Part shown: in pieces, positions 1-7,307 of the stretch | How positions within the stretch are numbered: the stretch's first letter is position 1 | How the letters are laid out: each line of letters opens with the position of its first letter | Assembly (NCBI RefSeq): GCF_003345655.1 | Contig: NZ_QQOH01000001.1 | Span: 620,001-684,000, forward strand | DNA: 64,000 nucleotides | Source: Motiliproteus coralliicola | GTDB taxonomy: Bacteria; Pseudomonadota; Gammaproteobacteria; Pseudomonadales; Balneatricaceae | Direction of reading: 5' to 3' | Position numbers and translations under genes: made by a program | Notes under the pieces: model-generated | The model's database searches: none | The model's input: only the letters and a program-made list of their open reading frames with translations | Told to the model about the DNA's origin: nothing

Positions 1-95
1 TGCATATCGTCGGTGCTCCCTTTGGGAGGAGTGGTACCAAACAGATATAAGCCCTGTTTAGGGTTGCCGAATTCAGAGTGGCTGGCGAGTGTCAT
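1..95 (-). CDS. N-terminal fragment of an unidentified protein, cut by the window edge
   Basis: Reading leftward from an ATG at 95 there are 31 open codons running off the window, beginning MTLASHSEFGNPK and continuing through LYLFGTTPPKGSTDD. An AGGA ribosome site lies 8 bases before the ATG, so the start looks real. The TTPPK stretch reminds me of the N-termini of some methylenetetrahydrofolate-reductase-like proteins, but this is only an impression and the fragment is too short to assign. The gene is divergent from the glycosyltransferase gene at 454. Confidence 0.5.
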   Translation of the reverse strand, partial: MTLASHSEFGNPKQGLYLFGTTPPKGSTDDM

Positions 96-453
96 AAAGC
101 GATCCTAAGATGTTGCCTGACCGGACGGGATGTATGCCGGTAAACGAGTCAATGTTATGGCTTCGAATTATAAGCGCTAAGTTGTTATAACGTCATTGGT
201 TATAAGTGGAAAGATTCTCAACCCAACTTGAACCGAATTAATGATGCGTGCTGAATTTCACGCAAGACGCGTTATTCTGGTCCAAGCCTTAACCGATAAG
301 CTGTAGCGAAACTATTTTTTGTATCCGCTGTAACCTAGGCTAAGTTATTGCGTCTATTCAGCTATTAATGGCTTGGCACCGCGTTGCCAATTGAGTGCTA
401 GGTCAACAAATTACTGACAATGCCCCGATTTCGTTCTGACAGATGAGGTTAGC
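96..453. other. Divergent intergenic region
   Basis: This AT-rich gap separates two divergent genes, so it should hold a promoter for each. Three TTATAA-containing stretches lie between about 165 and 210, but I cannot pick one convincing -35/-10 pair. No RNA gene or strong hairpin was seen. Confidence 0.4.
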
Positions 454-1203
454 TTGAGTTTGCTACACCCCGGTAGTTCATCAGACACAGTCACCCCAAC
501 GCTGGTGCTGATCTTTAAACGCCCCAAACCCGGTCAGGGTAAGCAGCGGTTGGCTGCTGATATTGGACTGGATTCCGCCTGCCAACTGGCGGAACATTTT
601 CTCAGCTGCGCACTGGCAGACCTGCGCGATTGGCCCGGCCCGGTGGTGTTGTCACCCGCGATGGACGAGGACTGCGAATGGGCCGGGCAGTTGCTGCCGG
701 AGGCCGAGGTCGTGGTTCAATCCGACGGTAATCTGGGGCACCGTATTCTGGCGCTGGACCACGACCTTCGTAACCGCGGCCACCGGTCGTTGATCTATAT
801 TGGCAGCGATGCGCCGATGTTGAAGCCCATTCATTTTCAGACGGTCGCCGAAGCACTGCATCAGCAGTCGGTGGTGGTCTGTCCTGCCACTGATGGTGGT
901 GTCACTATCATGGCCAGTCGCAGTCCTTGGCCGGAGACGCTGGAACAATTGCCCTGGAGTACCGATCAATTGGGCCAGGCGCTGCTTGATAGTTGCCAGC
1001 AGGCAGGATTGAGCACAGGCAGTGTGTTGAGCAGTTACGACATCGACCAACAGCCCGATCTGATACGGCTGCGACAGGATCTTCGTGATGATTCTCGTGC
1101 AGAGCGGCGGCAGCTGTTGGCGTTAATCGAGCAACTTCAAACCCATGAAATCAACGCCGTGAAGAGCGACAACGAAAAACAGAATAACCCGGTTTTGACC
1201 TGA
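454..1203 (+). CDS. TIGR04282/DUF2064-family glycosyltransferase
   Basis: This 249-aa protein has the GT-A nucleotide-sugar or nucleotidyl-transferase fold of the DUF2064 family. Visible marks are KRPKPGQGKQRLA (residues 22-34), the acidic GSDAP motif (117-121) and PATDGGVTIM (144-153). Family members are named after arsenosugar gene clusters, where a sugar transferase is expected to act. The start is TTG with GAGG about 6 bases upstream; no better start exists. It is the first gene of a rightward set with a radical SAM enzyme, an MTA phosphorylase-like enzyme and a second glycosyltransferase, which supports a pathway role. The actual acceptor and donor are unknown. Confidence 0.8.
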   Translation: MSLLHPGSSSDTVTPTLVLIFKRPKPGQGKQRLAADIGLDSACQLAEHFLSCALADLRDWPGPVVLSPAMDEDCEWAGQLLPEAEVVVQSDGNLGHRILALDHDLRNRGHRSLIYIGSDAPMLKPIHFQTVAEALHQQSVVVCPATDGGVTIMASRSPWPETLEQLPWSTDQLGQALLDSCQQAGLSTGSVLSSYDIDQQPDLIRLRQDLRDDSRAERRQLLALIEQLQTHEINAVKSDNEKQNNPVLT

Positions 1204-1238
1204 GCAAGCCATCGCCAAGTCGAAATCCGGAAACTGAG

Positions 1239-2192
1239 ATGGAATACACCGTGAACGATCTGACTATCAATTCGAATAACCTGATACCGACCCGTACCGA
1301 AGATTGGTTTTTTACACCGGAAGGGGACCCGCGCGGTTATATCGAACCCCATACCTTGAAGGAACTCTGGTTTCATACCGGCACCGCCTGCAATCTGGCC
1401 TGTCCGTTCTGCCTTGAAGGCTCCGGCCCCGGTGATCGCCGGCTGGAGCTGGTCAAACTGGCCGATGTTCAACCCTTTATTGAAGAAGCCCTGGCGTTGG
1501 GAGTGGAGCAGTTCTCCTTCACCGGTGGCGAGCCTTTCCTGGCCAAGGAGATTGTTAAGATCCTGGAGTACGCCACCCAGCACCGATCCTGCCTGGTCCT
1601 GACCAACGGCACCGAGCCGCTTCGAAAGCGCATGCACCAGCTGGAAAACCTGCGCCAGGCTGCCCATCCGGTGAAATTTCGTATCAGTCTGGATTATCCC
1701 AATGCCGAGCAACACGATGCCGACCGTGGTGAAGGGAGCTTTGAACAGGCGCTCGATAGTCTGGTCGATCTGCACCAGCTGGGCTTTGCGGTGTCGGTGG
1801 CCCGACACATGGACAAGGGCGAAGACAGCGCCGCCGTGGAGCAACAGTTTCGTGAGCTGTTTGCCGAGCGAGGCTTGCCGGAAGATCTGAACATCGTCGC
1901 TTTCCCCGATTTTGCCGTGCCGGGTAGCCACCCGCTGGTTCCGCAGGTGACCGAGCACTGTATGACCACCTATCAGGATGAGGGCAGTCGTCGACAGTTT
2001 ATGTGCGCCTTCAGCAAGATGGTGATTAAGCAGCAGGGACGGATGCGGGTCTACGCCTGTACCCTGGTTGATGACGATGCAGAGTATGACCTGGGTAGCA
2101 CGCTGGCGGAGGCGATGGAGCATCGAATCAGCATGCGTCATCATCGCTGTTACAGTTGCTTTGCCTTCGGTTCTTCTTGTAGTGAAGGCTGA
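1239..2192 (+). CDS. Radical SAM protein
   Basis: 317 aa. The cluster-binding motif CNLACPFC has cysteines at 51, 55 and 58, and the SAM-binding FTGGEPF follows at 94-100. These are the hallmarks of enzymes that cleave S-adenosylmethionine to a 5'-deoxyadenosyl radical. Further cysteines near the C-terminus (304, 307, 314 and others between about 250 and 280) could hold an auxiliary iron-sulfur cluster, as in SPASM/twitch enzymes. It lies 35 bases after the DUF2064 gene and 50 bases before the phosphorylase gene. In arsenosugar clusters this position is taken by ArsS, whose cysteine motif and length differ; I do not recognise this protein as ArsS. Substrate unknown. Confidence 0.8.
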   Translation: MEYTVNDLTINSNNLIPTRTEDWFFTPEGDPRGYIEPHTLKELWFHTGTACNLACPFCLEGSGPGDRRLELVKLADVQPFIEEALALGVEQFSFTGGEPFLAKEIVKILEYATQHRSCLVLTNGTEPLRKRMHQLENLRQAAHPVKFRISLDYPNAEQHDADRGEGSFEQALDSLVDLHQLGFAVSVARHMDKGEDSAAVEQQFRELFAERGLPEDLNIVAFPDFAVPGSHPLVPQVTEHCMTTYQDEGSRRQFMCAFSKMVIKQQGRMRVYACTLVDDDAEYDLGSTLAEAMEHRISMRHHRCYSCFAFGSSCSEG

Positions 2193-2242
2193 TTAATTAA
2201 ATACTTAGCAGCACAATTTCAGCCAAATAATCAGGAGTATTC

Positions 2243-3094
2243 GTGTTAGCAATTATTGGCGGTACCGGTATTTATCAACTCGACGGACTCGAGGTGATCG
2301 AGGAACATCAGATCGAGACGCCCTACGGCGCACCCTCTGCACCGGTGATTCGCGGCAAGCTTGCCGGCCAGTCGATCTGTTTTCTGGCTCGCCACGGACA
2401 AGGGCATCAACTGCTGCCGTCCGAGGTCAATTACCGCGCCAATATCTGGGCGTTGAAGTCGGTTGGCGTTACCCGGATTCTGGCGGTTTCGGCGGTGGGA
2501 AGTTTGCGTGAAGAGATCGCTCCGGGACAGCTGACGGTACCCTCACAGTACTTTGATTTCGTCAAAGGTAACCGCGAGCGGAGCTTTTTCGGTGAGGGGT
2601 TGGCCGCCCATGTTTCGACCGCGGAACCGACCTGCGGCGATCTGACCGCACGCTTGAGCCAGGCCGCAGAGTCTCTGGACCAGCAGCTGCACACCGGCAA
2701 AACCTACGGCTGCGTCGATGGTCCACGTTTAGGTACCCGTGCCGAGAGTCATTTCCTACGCGGCGCTGCCGGTTGTGATCTGGTGGGGATGACCAACGTG
2801 CCGGAAGTGTTCCTGGCCCGTGAAGCTCAGCTTTGCTACTGCACCCTCTGTATCGCGACCGATTATGACTGCTGGTTGGACGATCCAGCCCAGCATGTCA
2901 GTGTCGAGCAGGTGATCAGCCGCTACGGAGCCAGCCTGGAGCGGGCCAAGGCGCTGGTGCATCAGTTGATCGCTCAGGGTGATCTGAGCAATGAAGATTG
3001 CGGTTGCCGCCATTCGCTCGATTGCGCGGTGCTGACACCCGAGGAGCACCTCAGCAACAACAAACGCGAACTGCTGGAGCTGCTCAAGCGTTGA
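2243..3094 (+). CDS. MTA/MTI phosphorylase family nucleoside phosphorylase
   Basis: 283 aa of the MTAP family, which phosphorolytically splits 5'-modified nucleosides into a purine base and a 5-substituted ribose-1-phosphate. Visible family motifs are GGTGI (6-10), LARHGQGH (48-55), EVNYRAN (61-67), GMTNVPE (182-188) and ATDYDCW (205-211). The Asp-Tyr-Asp motif matches human MTA phosphorylase and suggests adenine rather than hypoxanthine recognition. A C-terminal tail of about 35 residues contains CGCRHSLDC. GTG start with AGGAG 6 bases upstream. In this context it could remove adenine from the radical SAM product, leaving a modified sugar for the glycosyltransferases; housekeeping methylthioadenosine salvage is the alternative. 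Confidence 0.8.
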   Translation: MLAIIGGTGIYQLDGLEVIEEHQIETPYGAPSAPVIRGKLAGQSICFLARHGQGHQLLPSEVNYRANIWALKSVGVTRILAVSAVGSLREEIAPGQLTVPSQYFDFVKGNRERSFFGEGLAAHVSTAEPTCGDLTARLSQAAESLDQQLHTGKTYGCVDGPRLGTRAESHFLRGAAGCDLVGMTNVPEVFLAREAQLCYCTLCIATDYDCWLDDPAQHVSVEQVISRYGASLERAKALVHQLIAQGDLSNEDCGCRHSLDCAVLTPEEHLSNNKRELLELLKR

Positions 3095-3816
3095 GCGCAA
3101 CCGAACCTTCTACAGCCCTACCAGCGCTGAGTATCGTCGTTCCTGTTGGCCCGGCGGAGACCTCATTGGCGCCGCTGCTGGCCGAATTGCTGCTACTGCC
3201 GCCCGATTGCGAGATTCTGCTGGTCGACTGCCCCGGGTCCAGAGAGCTGGTTCAAAACTGTCACCCGCCAGACTCGCTGCTGCAGCGTCACCAGTTGCGA
3301 CGGCTGGAGGCCGAGCAGGGCCGGGCGCATCAAATGAATCTCGGCGCTAAGGCGGCTCGGGGGGAGTTTCTCTGGTTCCTCCACGCCGATTCACGGCTGA
3401 GTCCCTGGCTGATTCAGCAGCTGTTCGAAGGCCTTCGCGCCGCCCCCGACGGGTTACACTTTTTCCGCCTCCAGTTTGATAACGATGGCCAGGGGCCGAT
3501 GGAGATCAATAGCCTCGGCGCCCATCTCCGTTCGGCCTGGCTTGGGGTCCCCTTCGGCGATCAGGGCTTCTGTCTGAGGCGGGAGCTGTTCGACAGCCTG
3601 GGCGGCTATGACGAAACTGCGCCCTATGGCGAAGATCACTTGCTGCTATGGGCTGCCCGCCGGCGCAGAATCTCGCTGTGCTATCACCCTGCGGTGTTGG
3701 GGACCAGTGCCAGAAAGTACCGCCAGGCCGGCTGGGGACGTCTGACTCTACGCTATCAGATCTACTGGATTAAACAGGCGCTGCCGCAATACTGGCGTTG
3801 CCTTCGCGGCCGCTGA
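3091..3816 (+). CDS. TIGR04283-family GT2 glycosyltransferase
   Basis: 241 aa from a TTG start that overlaps the previous stop as TTGA, with GGAG about 12 bases upstream; translation is probably coupled. Features of family 2 glycosyltransferases are the SIVVPVG strand (14-20), a GRAHQMNLG loop (77-85), FLHADSR with the metal-binding Asp at 100, and GDQGFCLRRELFDSLGGYDE further on. The family is annotated as transferase 2 of radical SAM and arsenosugar gene sets, which fits this neighbourhood. An upstream in-frame ATG at 2998 would bury the N-terminus inside the phosphorylase gene and adds a sequence without family features. Confidence 0.8.
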   Translation: MSATEPSTALPALSIVVPVGPAETSLAPLLAELLLLPPDCEILLVDCPGSRELVQNCHPPDSLLQRHQLRRLEAEQGRAHQMNLGAKAARGEFLWFLHADSRLSPWLIQQLFEGLRAAPDGLHFFRLQFDNDGQGPMEINSLGAHLRSAWLGVPFGDQGFCLRRELFDSLGGYDETAPYGEDHLLLWAARRRRISLCYHPAVLGTSARKYRQAGWGRLTLRYQIYWIKQALPQYWRCLRGR

Positions 3817-3934
3817 TTTCTAGACCATGGGAACCTTTCCGGCGGCGTTCATGCCCGTCGGTCGTACCGCTTTTCACCCTACGGCGACACCTTGGTCGAT
3901 CCCCGACATCGGCTGTTCAAATTCCCGTTATTTT

Positions 3935-3967
3935 TTTGAACCCGATCTCCTGGGCTCGTGACCTACC
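3935..3967 (+). promoter_or_regulatory. ECF-type promoter, copy 1 of 5
   Basis: TTTGAACC is followed after 15 bases by GTGACCTACC. The same two blocks at nearly the same spacing recur before the genes at 10990, 11942, 12810 and 14300. GAAC is the usual -35 core of ECF sigma factors. The gene driven here starts at 4009, leaving a leader of about 40 bases. Confidence 0.75.
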
Positions 3968-4008
3968 TGGCAAGACAGCAAGAACGCGCACCGCGCCAGG
4001 AGTCAATC

Positions 4009-4218
4009 ATGATCAGCACCAGCCTCTACGAATTGGCCCATCGTCTGCGTAGCCAGGGCCAGGCCAACCAAGCCCTCATCATCGATCGTTCAGATTTTGA
4101 ATCGCTGCAACAAGAGTTGAGCAACATGCACTGTCTGCGTGCTCTGCGAGCACTGCGCCAGGAACACCCGAGTTACGGCGGCATGGCACTGGTCATCCAA
4201 GAGGGACTGGCCATCTAA
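4009..4218 (+). CDS. Small protein of the ECF regulon
   Basis: 69 aa, with no signal peptide or membrane segment, so probably cytoplasmic. The start ATG has AGGAG 6 bases upstream (CAGGAGTCAATC). The sequence is mainly helical by composition and ends PSYGGMALVIQEGLAI. I do not recognise a family. It is transcribed from promoter copy 1 and lies just upstream of the sigma factor gene. A regulatory role, or a small component of the secretion system, is possible but unproven. An in-frame start at 3958 would sit inside the promoter and is rejected. Confidence 0.65.
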   Translation: MISTSLYELAHRLRSQGQANQALIIDRSDFESLQQELSNMHCLRALRALRQEHPSYGGMALVIQEGLAI

Positions 4219-4228
4219 ACAGCGGGCT

Positions 4229-4265
4229 TCAACCGGTTGCCGGGTTATCCCTGGCGACCGGTTGA
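4229..4265. other. Hairpin after the 69-aa gene
   Basis: TCAACCGGT (4229-4237) pairs with ACCGGTTGA (4257-4265), and the stem extends by GCC/GGC after one mismatch. No T-run follows, so this is either a leaky terminator or a processing/stability hairpin between the 69-aa gene and the sigma gene. Confidence 0.5.
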
Positions 4266-4394
4266 GCGCTAAGACCAGAGGGGGAAAGCTCTCAGAGGAT
4301 CGGAAATTTGGCATCAAGATCATGCAACAACCACAGACACAAGACAGAGATAGCCGGATTCGGCATTGGCAAAAGCCGGTCCGGCTTCCTAAGC

Positions 4395-4423
4395 TGAAAC
4401 TAGCCTCGGATCGCAACGACCCA
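4395..4423 (+). promoter_or_regulatory. Weak candidate ECF promoter before the sigma gene
   Basis: TGAAAC, then 15 bases, then ACGACCCA. The spacing equals that of the five strong copies, and 5 of 6 bases of the -35 core match, but only part of the -10 block matches. If real, the sigma factor would activate its own operon from about 180 bases upstream. Confidence 0.3.
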
Positions 4424-4600
4424 AGCCATCGGGTCGGCCCTTCATCCCGGCTATGGTGCGATCGGGCTAAGGCAGCTGAAACGCTGGTGAGTTGTACCGG
4501 TGCATTATCCGGATCTATCAGCCCAAACGTACCCGTCTCGCCGTTTGTCGCAGCGCTAAGCCGTTGCCTGAACGCCGTCCGCTGACGGAGGTGTCTGTTG

Positions 4601-5188
4601 ATGGACAGTGCCAATGAACGTACCGCCGAAGAGGTTGCATGGATTCATCGTATCGGCCAGGGAGACAAGGCGGCCTTGCAATTGCTCTATCAGCGCTACG
4701 CTTCACGCATCTTTCGGTTCGTCATCCGAATGATCAAAGATGAAGCCAAGGCCGAGGAACTGGTCAACGATGTGATGATGGAGATCTGGAAAAGTGCGGC
4801 CAGCTTCGAAGGGCGTTCATCACCCTCAACCTGGATTTTAGGTATCGCACGGTTCCGCACCCTGAATGCGGTTCGGGGTAAGAAGTTGGATACCGTTGAG
4901 CTGAGTCAGGCGCCGGAAGCGGTGGATGAGGGCGAAGACGCCAGCACGGGCAAAAGCCAAGAGCAACTTCGGGCATTGATGCGACAGAGTATCGCGCGAT
5001 TATCGGACGAACACCGGGAGGTGGTGGAGCTGACTTTCTTCCACGACTGTTCCTACAAAGAGATCGCTGAAATTCTGCAATGCCCTGAAAACACAGTGAA
5101 AACCCGGATGTATCATGCCAAGGCAAAGTTGAAACCCTGGTTGAAAAATATGGGGTTGGCCGAGGCTGAATTGGGAGGAGTGACATGA
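4601..5188 (+). CDS. ECF-family RNA polymerase sigma factor
   Basis: 195 aa with sigma region 2 (YQRYASRIFRFVIRMIKDEA through the STWILGIARFRTLNAVR stretch, about residues 30-95) and region 4 (LSDEHREVVELTF ... YKEIAEIL ... ENTVKTRMYHAKAKL, about 130-185). There is no region 1.1 or 3, as is usual for ECF factors. GGAGG lies 9 bases before the ATG; a TTG immediately before it is an alternative. Its stop overlaps the anti-sigma start by four bases. Five repeated promoter-like sites on both sides of this operon are its most likely targets. Confidence 0.92.
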   Translation: MDSANERTAEEVAWIHRIGQGDKAALQLLYQRYASRIFRFVIRMIKDEAKAEELVNDVMMEIWKSAASFEGRSSPSTWILGIARFRTLNAVRGKKLDTVELSQAPEAVDEGEDASTGKSQEQLRALMRQSIARLSDEHREVVELTFFHDCSYKEIAEILQCPENTVKTRMYHAKAKLKPWLKNMGLAEAELGGVT

Positions 5189-5853
5189 CTGAACAAAGAA
5201 TGGACGAGTTGCTGGCCTGGTATGCCAACGGCACCCTGGATGAAGCCGAGCGGCAAGAGGTGGAGGCCTGGCTGGAGAACAATCCGGATGCCCAGTTACA
5301 GCTGGCCGAGTACGAATTTATGCAACAGAGCGTCGCCGAGCTGGGTGACGATGAGCCGGTGTTTAATACCGAAGCCGGGCTCGACAACTTGATGACGCGG
5401 ATCGAGACCGAGGAGGCCGCCAACGAAGCGGTAGGTCAACAAAGTACTTCGACCATGCTAGAACGGTTGCAGAACTGGCTTGATGAGACCTTGAACTGGA
5501 ATCGCACCCCAGCCTTTGCACGGGTGGCGATGGTGTCCCAGTTTGGTCTGGTACTGGCACTGGGAGTGGTGTTGCTGCTGCCCTCGGAAACCAACGAAGG
5601 CTATGAGGTGCTGAGCGGCACCACCCCTGCGGTAATTGCTGCCGGCCCAACAGCCACCATCGGGTTTAATGTCGATACCCGGCTGGTAGAGTTGCAGCAA
5701 CTGCTGCGCGAACAGCAGGTCGTCATCGTCGGAGGTCCGAGCGCCATCGGCACCTATCAGATTGAACTACCCAAAGACGATCTGGTTGAGGCTCGCCTGG
5801 CCGCGTTAAAAGCCCATCCGGCGGTGATCTACCTGCAGAGGAATGAACCGTGA
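5185..5853 (+). CDS. Membrane anti-sigma factor with a protease-propeptide-like outer domain
   Basis: 222 aa. Residues 1-110 are a cytoplasmic part starting MDELLAWYANGTLDEAE, typical of the anti-sigma N-terminal helix bundle but without the HxxxCxxC zinc ligands. One membrane segment spans about 113-133. Residues 157-222 are periplasmic and show the beta-alpha-beta pattern of the inhibitor I9 / subtilisin propeptide fold: LVELQQLL, VVIVGG, YQIELP, LVEARLAALKAHPAVIYLQ. A similar pattern occurs in the propeptide of the protease encoded two genes later. GGAGGAG precedes the ATG, which overlaps the sigma stop (ATGA). Inference: the outer domain binds or is cut by the co-encoded proteases. Confidence 0.8.
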   Translation: MTEQRMDELLAWYANGTLDEAERQEVEAWLENNPDAQLQLAEYEFMQQSVAELGDDEPVFNTEAGLDNLMTRIETEEAANEAVGQQSTSTMLERLQNWLDETLNWNRTPAFARVAMVSQFGLVLALGVVLLLPSETNEGYEVLSGTTPAVIAAGPTATIGFNVDTRLVELQQLLREQQVVIVGGPSAIGTYQIELPKDDLVEARLAALKAHPAVIYLQRNEP

Positions 5854-7307
5854 ACGGGTTATCGAGTGCGCTGCTGCTGACGCTTTTGCTGTCGATCAGC
5901 GGCCACAGCTCGGCGCAACAACCTTTGCAACTGAGTGGCTCCGGGGGCGGGGCAGGCGACGGAGCTTTGCCGCTGAATGATCCGTTGCTCAGTACTCGGG
6001 GAAGTTGGAATCAGCGTTACGCCGATCAGTGGAATCTGATTCAGATCGGGCTGGTCAGTCCCCTGGGTATCCCGGTCGCCGCCTTTCCGCAACAACTGCA
6101 GTCGGTCACGGTGGCATTGATCGACAGCGGTGTCGATTACCGCCATCCCGACCTGCCGTTACAACAGCTATGGCGCAATCCGGACGAGCAGGATAACGGC
6201 CGTGACGACGACGGCAACGGCCTGATCGATGACCTGATCGGCTGGAACTTTGTCGGTCGTAACAATACGCCCTGGGACGATCATGGGCACGGTACCCATA
6301 TCGCCGGAATTATCGCCGCCGGTCGCAATAACAATGTCGGTATCACCGGTATCGCGCCCAATGCCCGACTGATGGTGCTCAAGGTGGTCGATGCCGGAGG
6401 ACACGCCAACGGTAGCCACATCGCCGGGGCCGTGCGTTATGCGGTCGACAAGGGGGCCAGGCTGATCCACCTGAGCCTAGGAGGACAGCAGCCCACCGTG
6501 GCAGAAATGGACGCCCTTAACTATGCCCTGGAACGCGATGTCCTGGTGATCACCGCGGCCGGAAACCAGGCCAGTGCCGATGCGAGCCGGGGCTACGATC
6601 AACTACCGTCGGTACTGGTGGTCGGGGCGGCGACCCCCGAAGGACAACGGGCCCGGTTCAGCGACTGGGGGCCGGCTCTGGATCTGCTGGCGCCGGGCGT
6701 GAATGTGCTGTCACTGCGTGCCAAGGGCAGCGACTTTCTGCGTCGCAACGGCGCGCCGGGCTACCAGCCAGCCAGTGCTGTGGTTTCGCAACAGTACTAT
6801 CGGGCGACCGGTACCTCCTTTGCTGCTCCCCATGTAACAGCCGTCGCGGCGCTATTGCTGGGTCGGGATCCGCAACTGAGCTCGGCTCAACTACAACGGA
6901 TCCTGTTGCACTCGGCGCGGGATCTAGGGCCGACGGGGACCGACCAGAATCATGGCTATGGCATGCTGGATGCTGCGGCCGCGCTGAGGGCCTCTCCCGA
7001 GTACTTTGTCGAAGCCCATCTGCTTAGGGCAGAACTGGATGCGGCAAATCAGTTGCTGCTGGTCGGTACTGCCGACGCCGACCGGTTCCTGCGGGCGCAG
7101 ATCGATTACGCCCTGGGTGAGCCGCCGCAGCAGTGGAAACCGCTGTTGCCGATTGCCCAGCCGTTGCGTGATCAGCCCTTAATCAGCCTCGATCCCACCA
7201 CGCTACCCGAGGGTGAATTGATGACCTTGCGTTTGGTCACCGAACACCAGGACGGCAGTCGCCGTGAGAGTCGGTTGCAGCTGCAGCTGCCGGGAGAAGC
7301 GCAATGA
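5850..7307 (+). CDS. Secreted subtilisin-like serine protease (S8) 1
   Basis: 485 aa. An N-terminal signal peptide ends near SSA (about residue 22). The S8 triad is complete: Asp92 in ALIDSGVDYRHPD, His147 in DHGHGTHIAG and Ser323 in GTSFAAPHVTA, with oxyanion Asn239 in ITAAGNQ. A DNGRDDDGNGLIDD loop (115-128) looks calcium-binding. There is almost no propeptide between the signal and catalytic domain, unlike most subtilisins, so folding may need a propeptide supplied in trans; the anti-sigma outer domain is a candidate. About 100 residues follow the catalytic domain. GTG start overlapping the anti-sigma stop, with GAGG upstream. Confidence 0.92.
   Translation: MNGLSSALLLTLLLSISGHSSAQQPLQLSGSGGGAGDGALPLNDPLLSTRGSWNQRYADQWNLIQIGLVSPLGIPVAAFPQQLQSVTVALIDSGVDYRHPDLPLQQLWRNPDEQDNGRDDDGNGLIDDLIGWNFVGRNNTPWDDHGHGTHIAGIIAAGRNNNVGITGIAPNARLMVLKVVDAGGHANGSHIAGAVRYAVDKGARLIHLSLGGQQPTVAEMDALNYALERDVLVITAAGNQASADASRGYDQLPSVLVVGAATPEGQRARFSDWGPALDLLAPGVNVLSLRAKGSDFLRRNGAPGYQPASAVVSQQYYRATGTSFAAPHVTAVAALLLGRDPQLSSAQLQRILLHSARDLGPTGTDQNHGYGMLDAAAALRASPEYFVEAHLLRAELDAANQLLLVGTADADRFLRAQIDYALGEPPQQWKPLLPIAQPLRDQPLISLDPTTLPEGELMTLRLVTEHQDGSRRESRLQLQLPGEAQ

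Larger units (their letters stand above)
4219..4600 (+). other. 382-base leader before the sigma operon
   Basis: Besides the hairpin and the weak candidate promoter at 4395-4423, I see no conserved coding sequence. Overlapping ORFs of about 150 aa exist on both strands here but lack recognisable motifs and a convincing ribosome site. Confidence 0.4.

Noticed and set aside
4090-4614. Overlapping ORFs of 148 and 174 codons on opposite strands in the sigma leader
   Set aside because: No ribosome site of note, no motifs, atypical composition, and they overlap the 69-aa gene and the start of the sigma gene.
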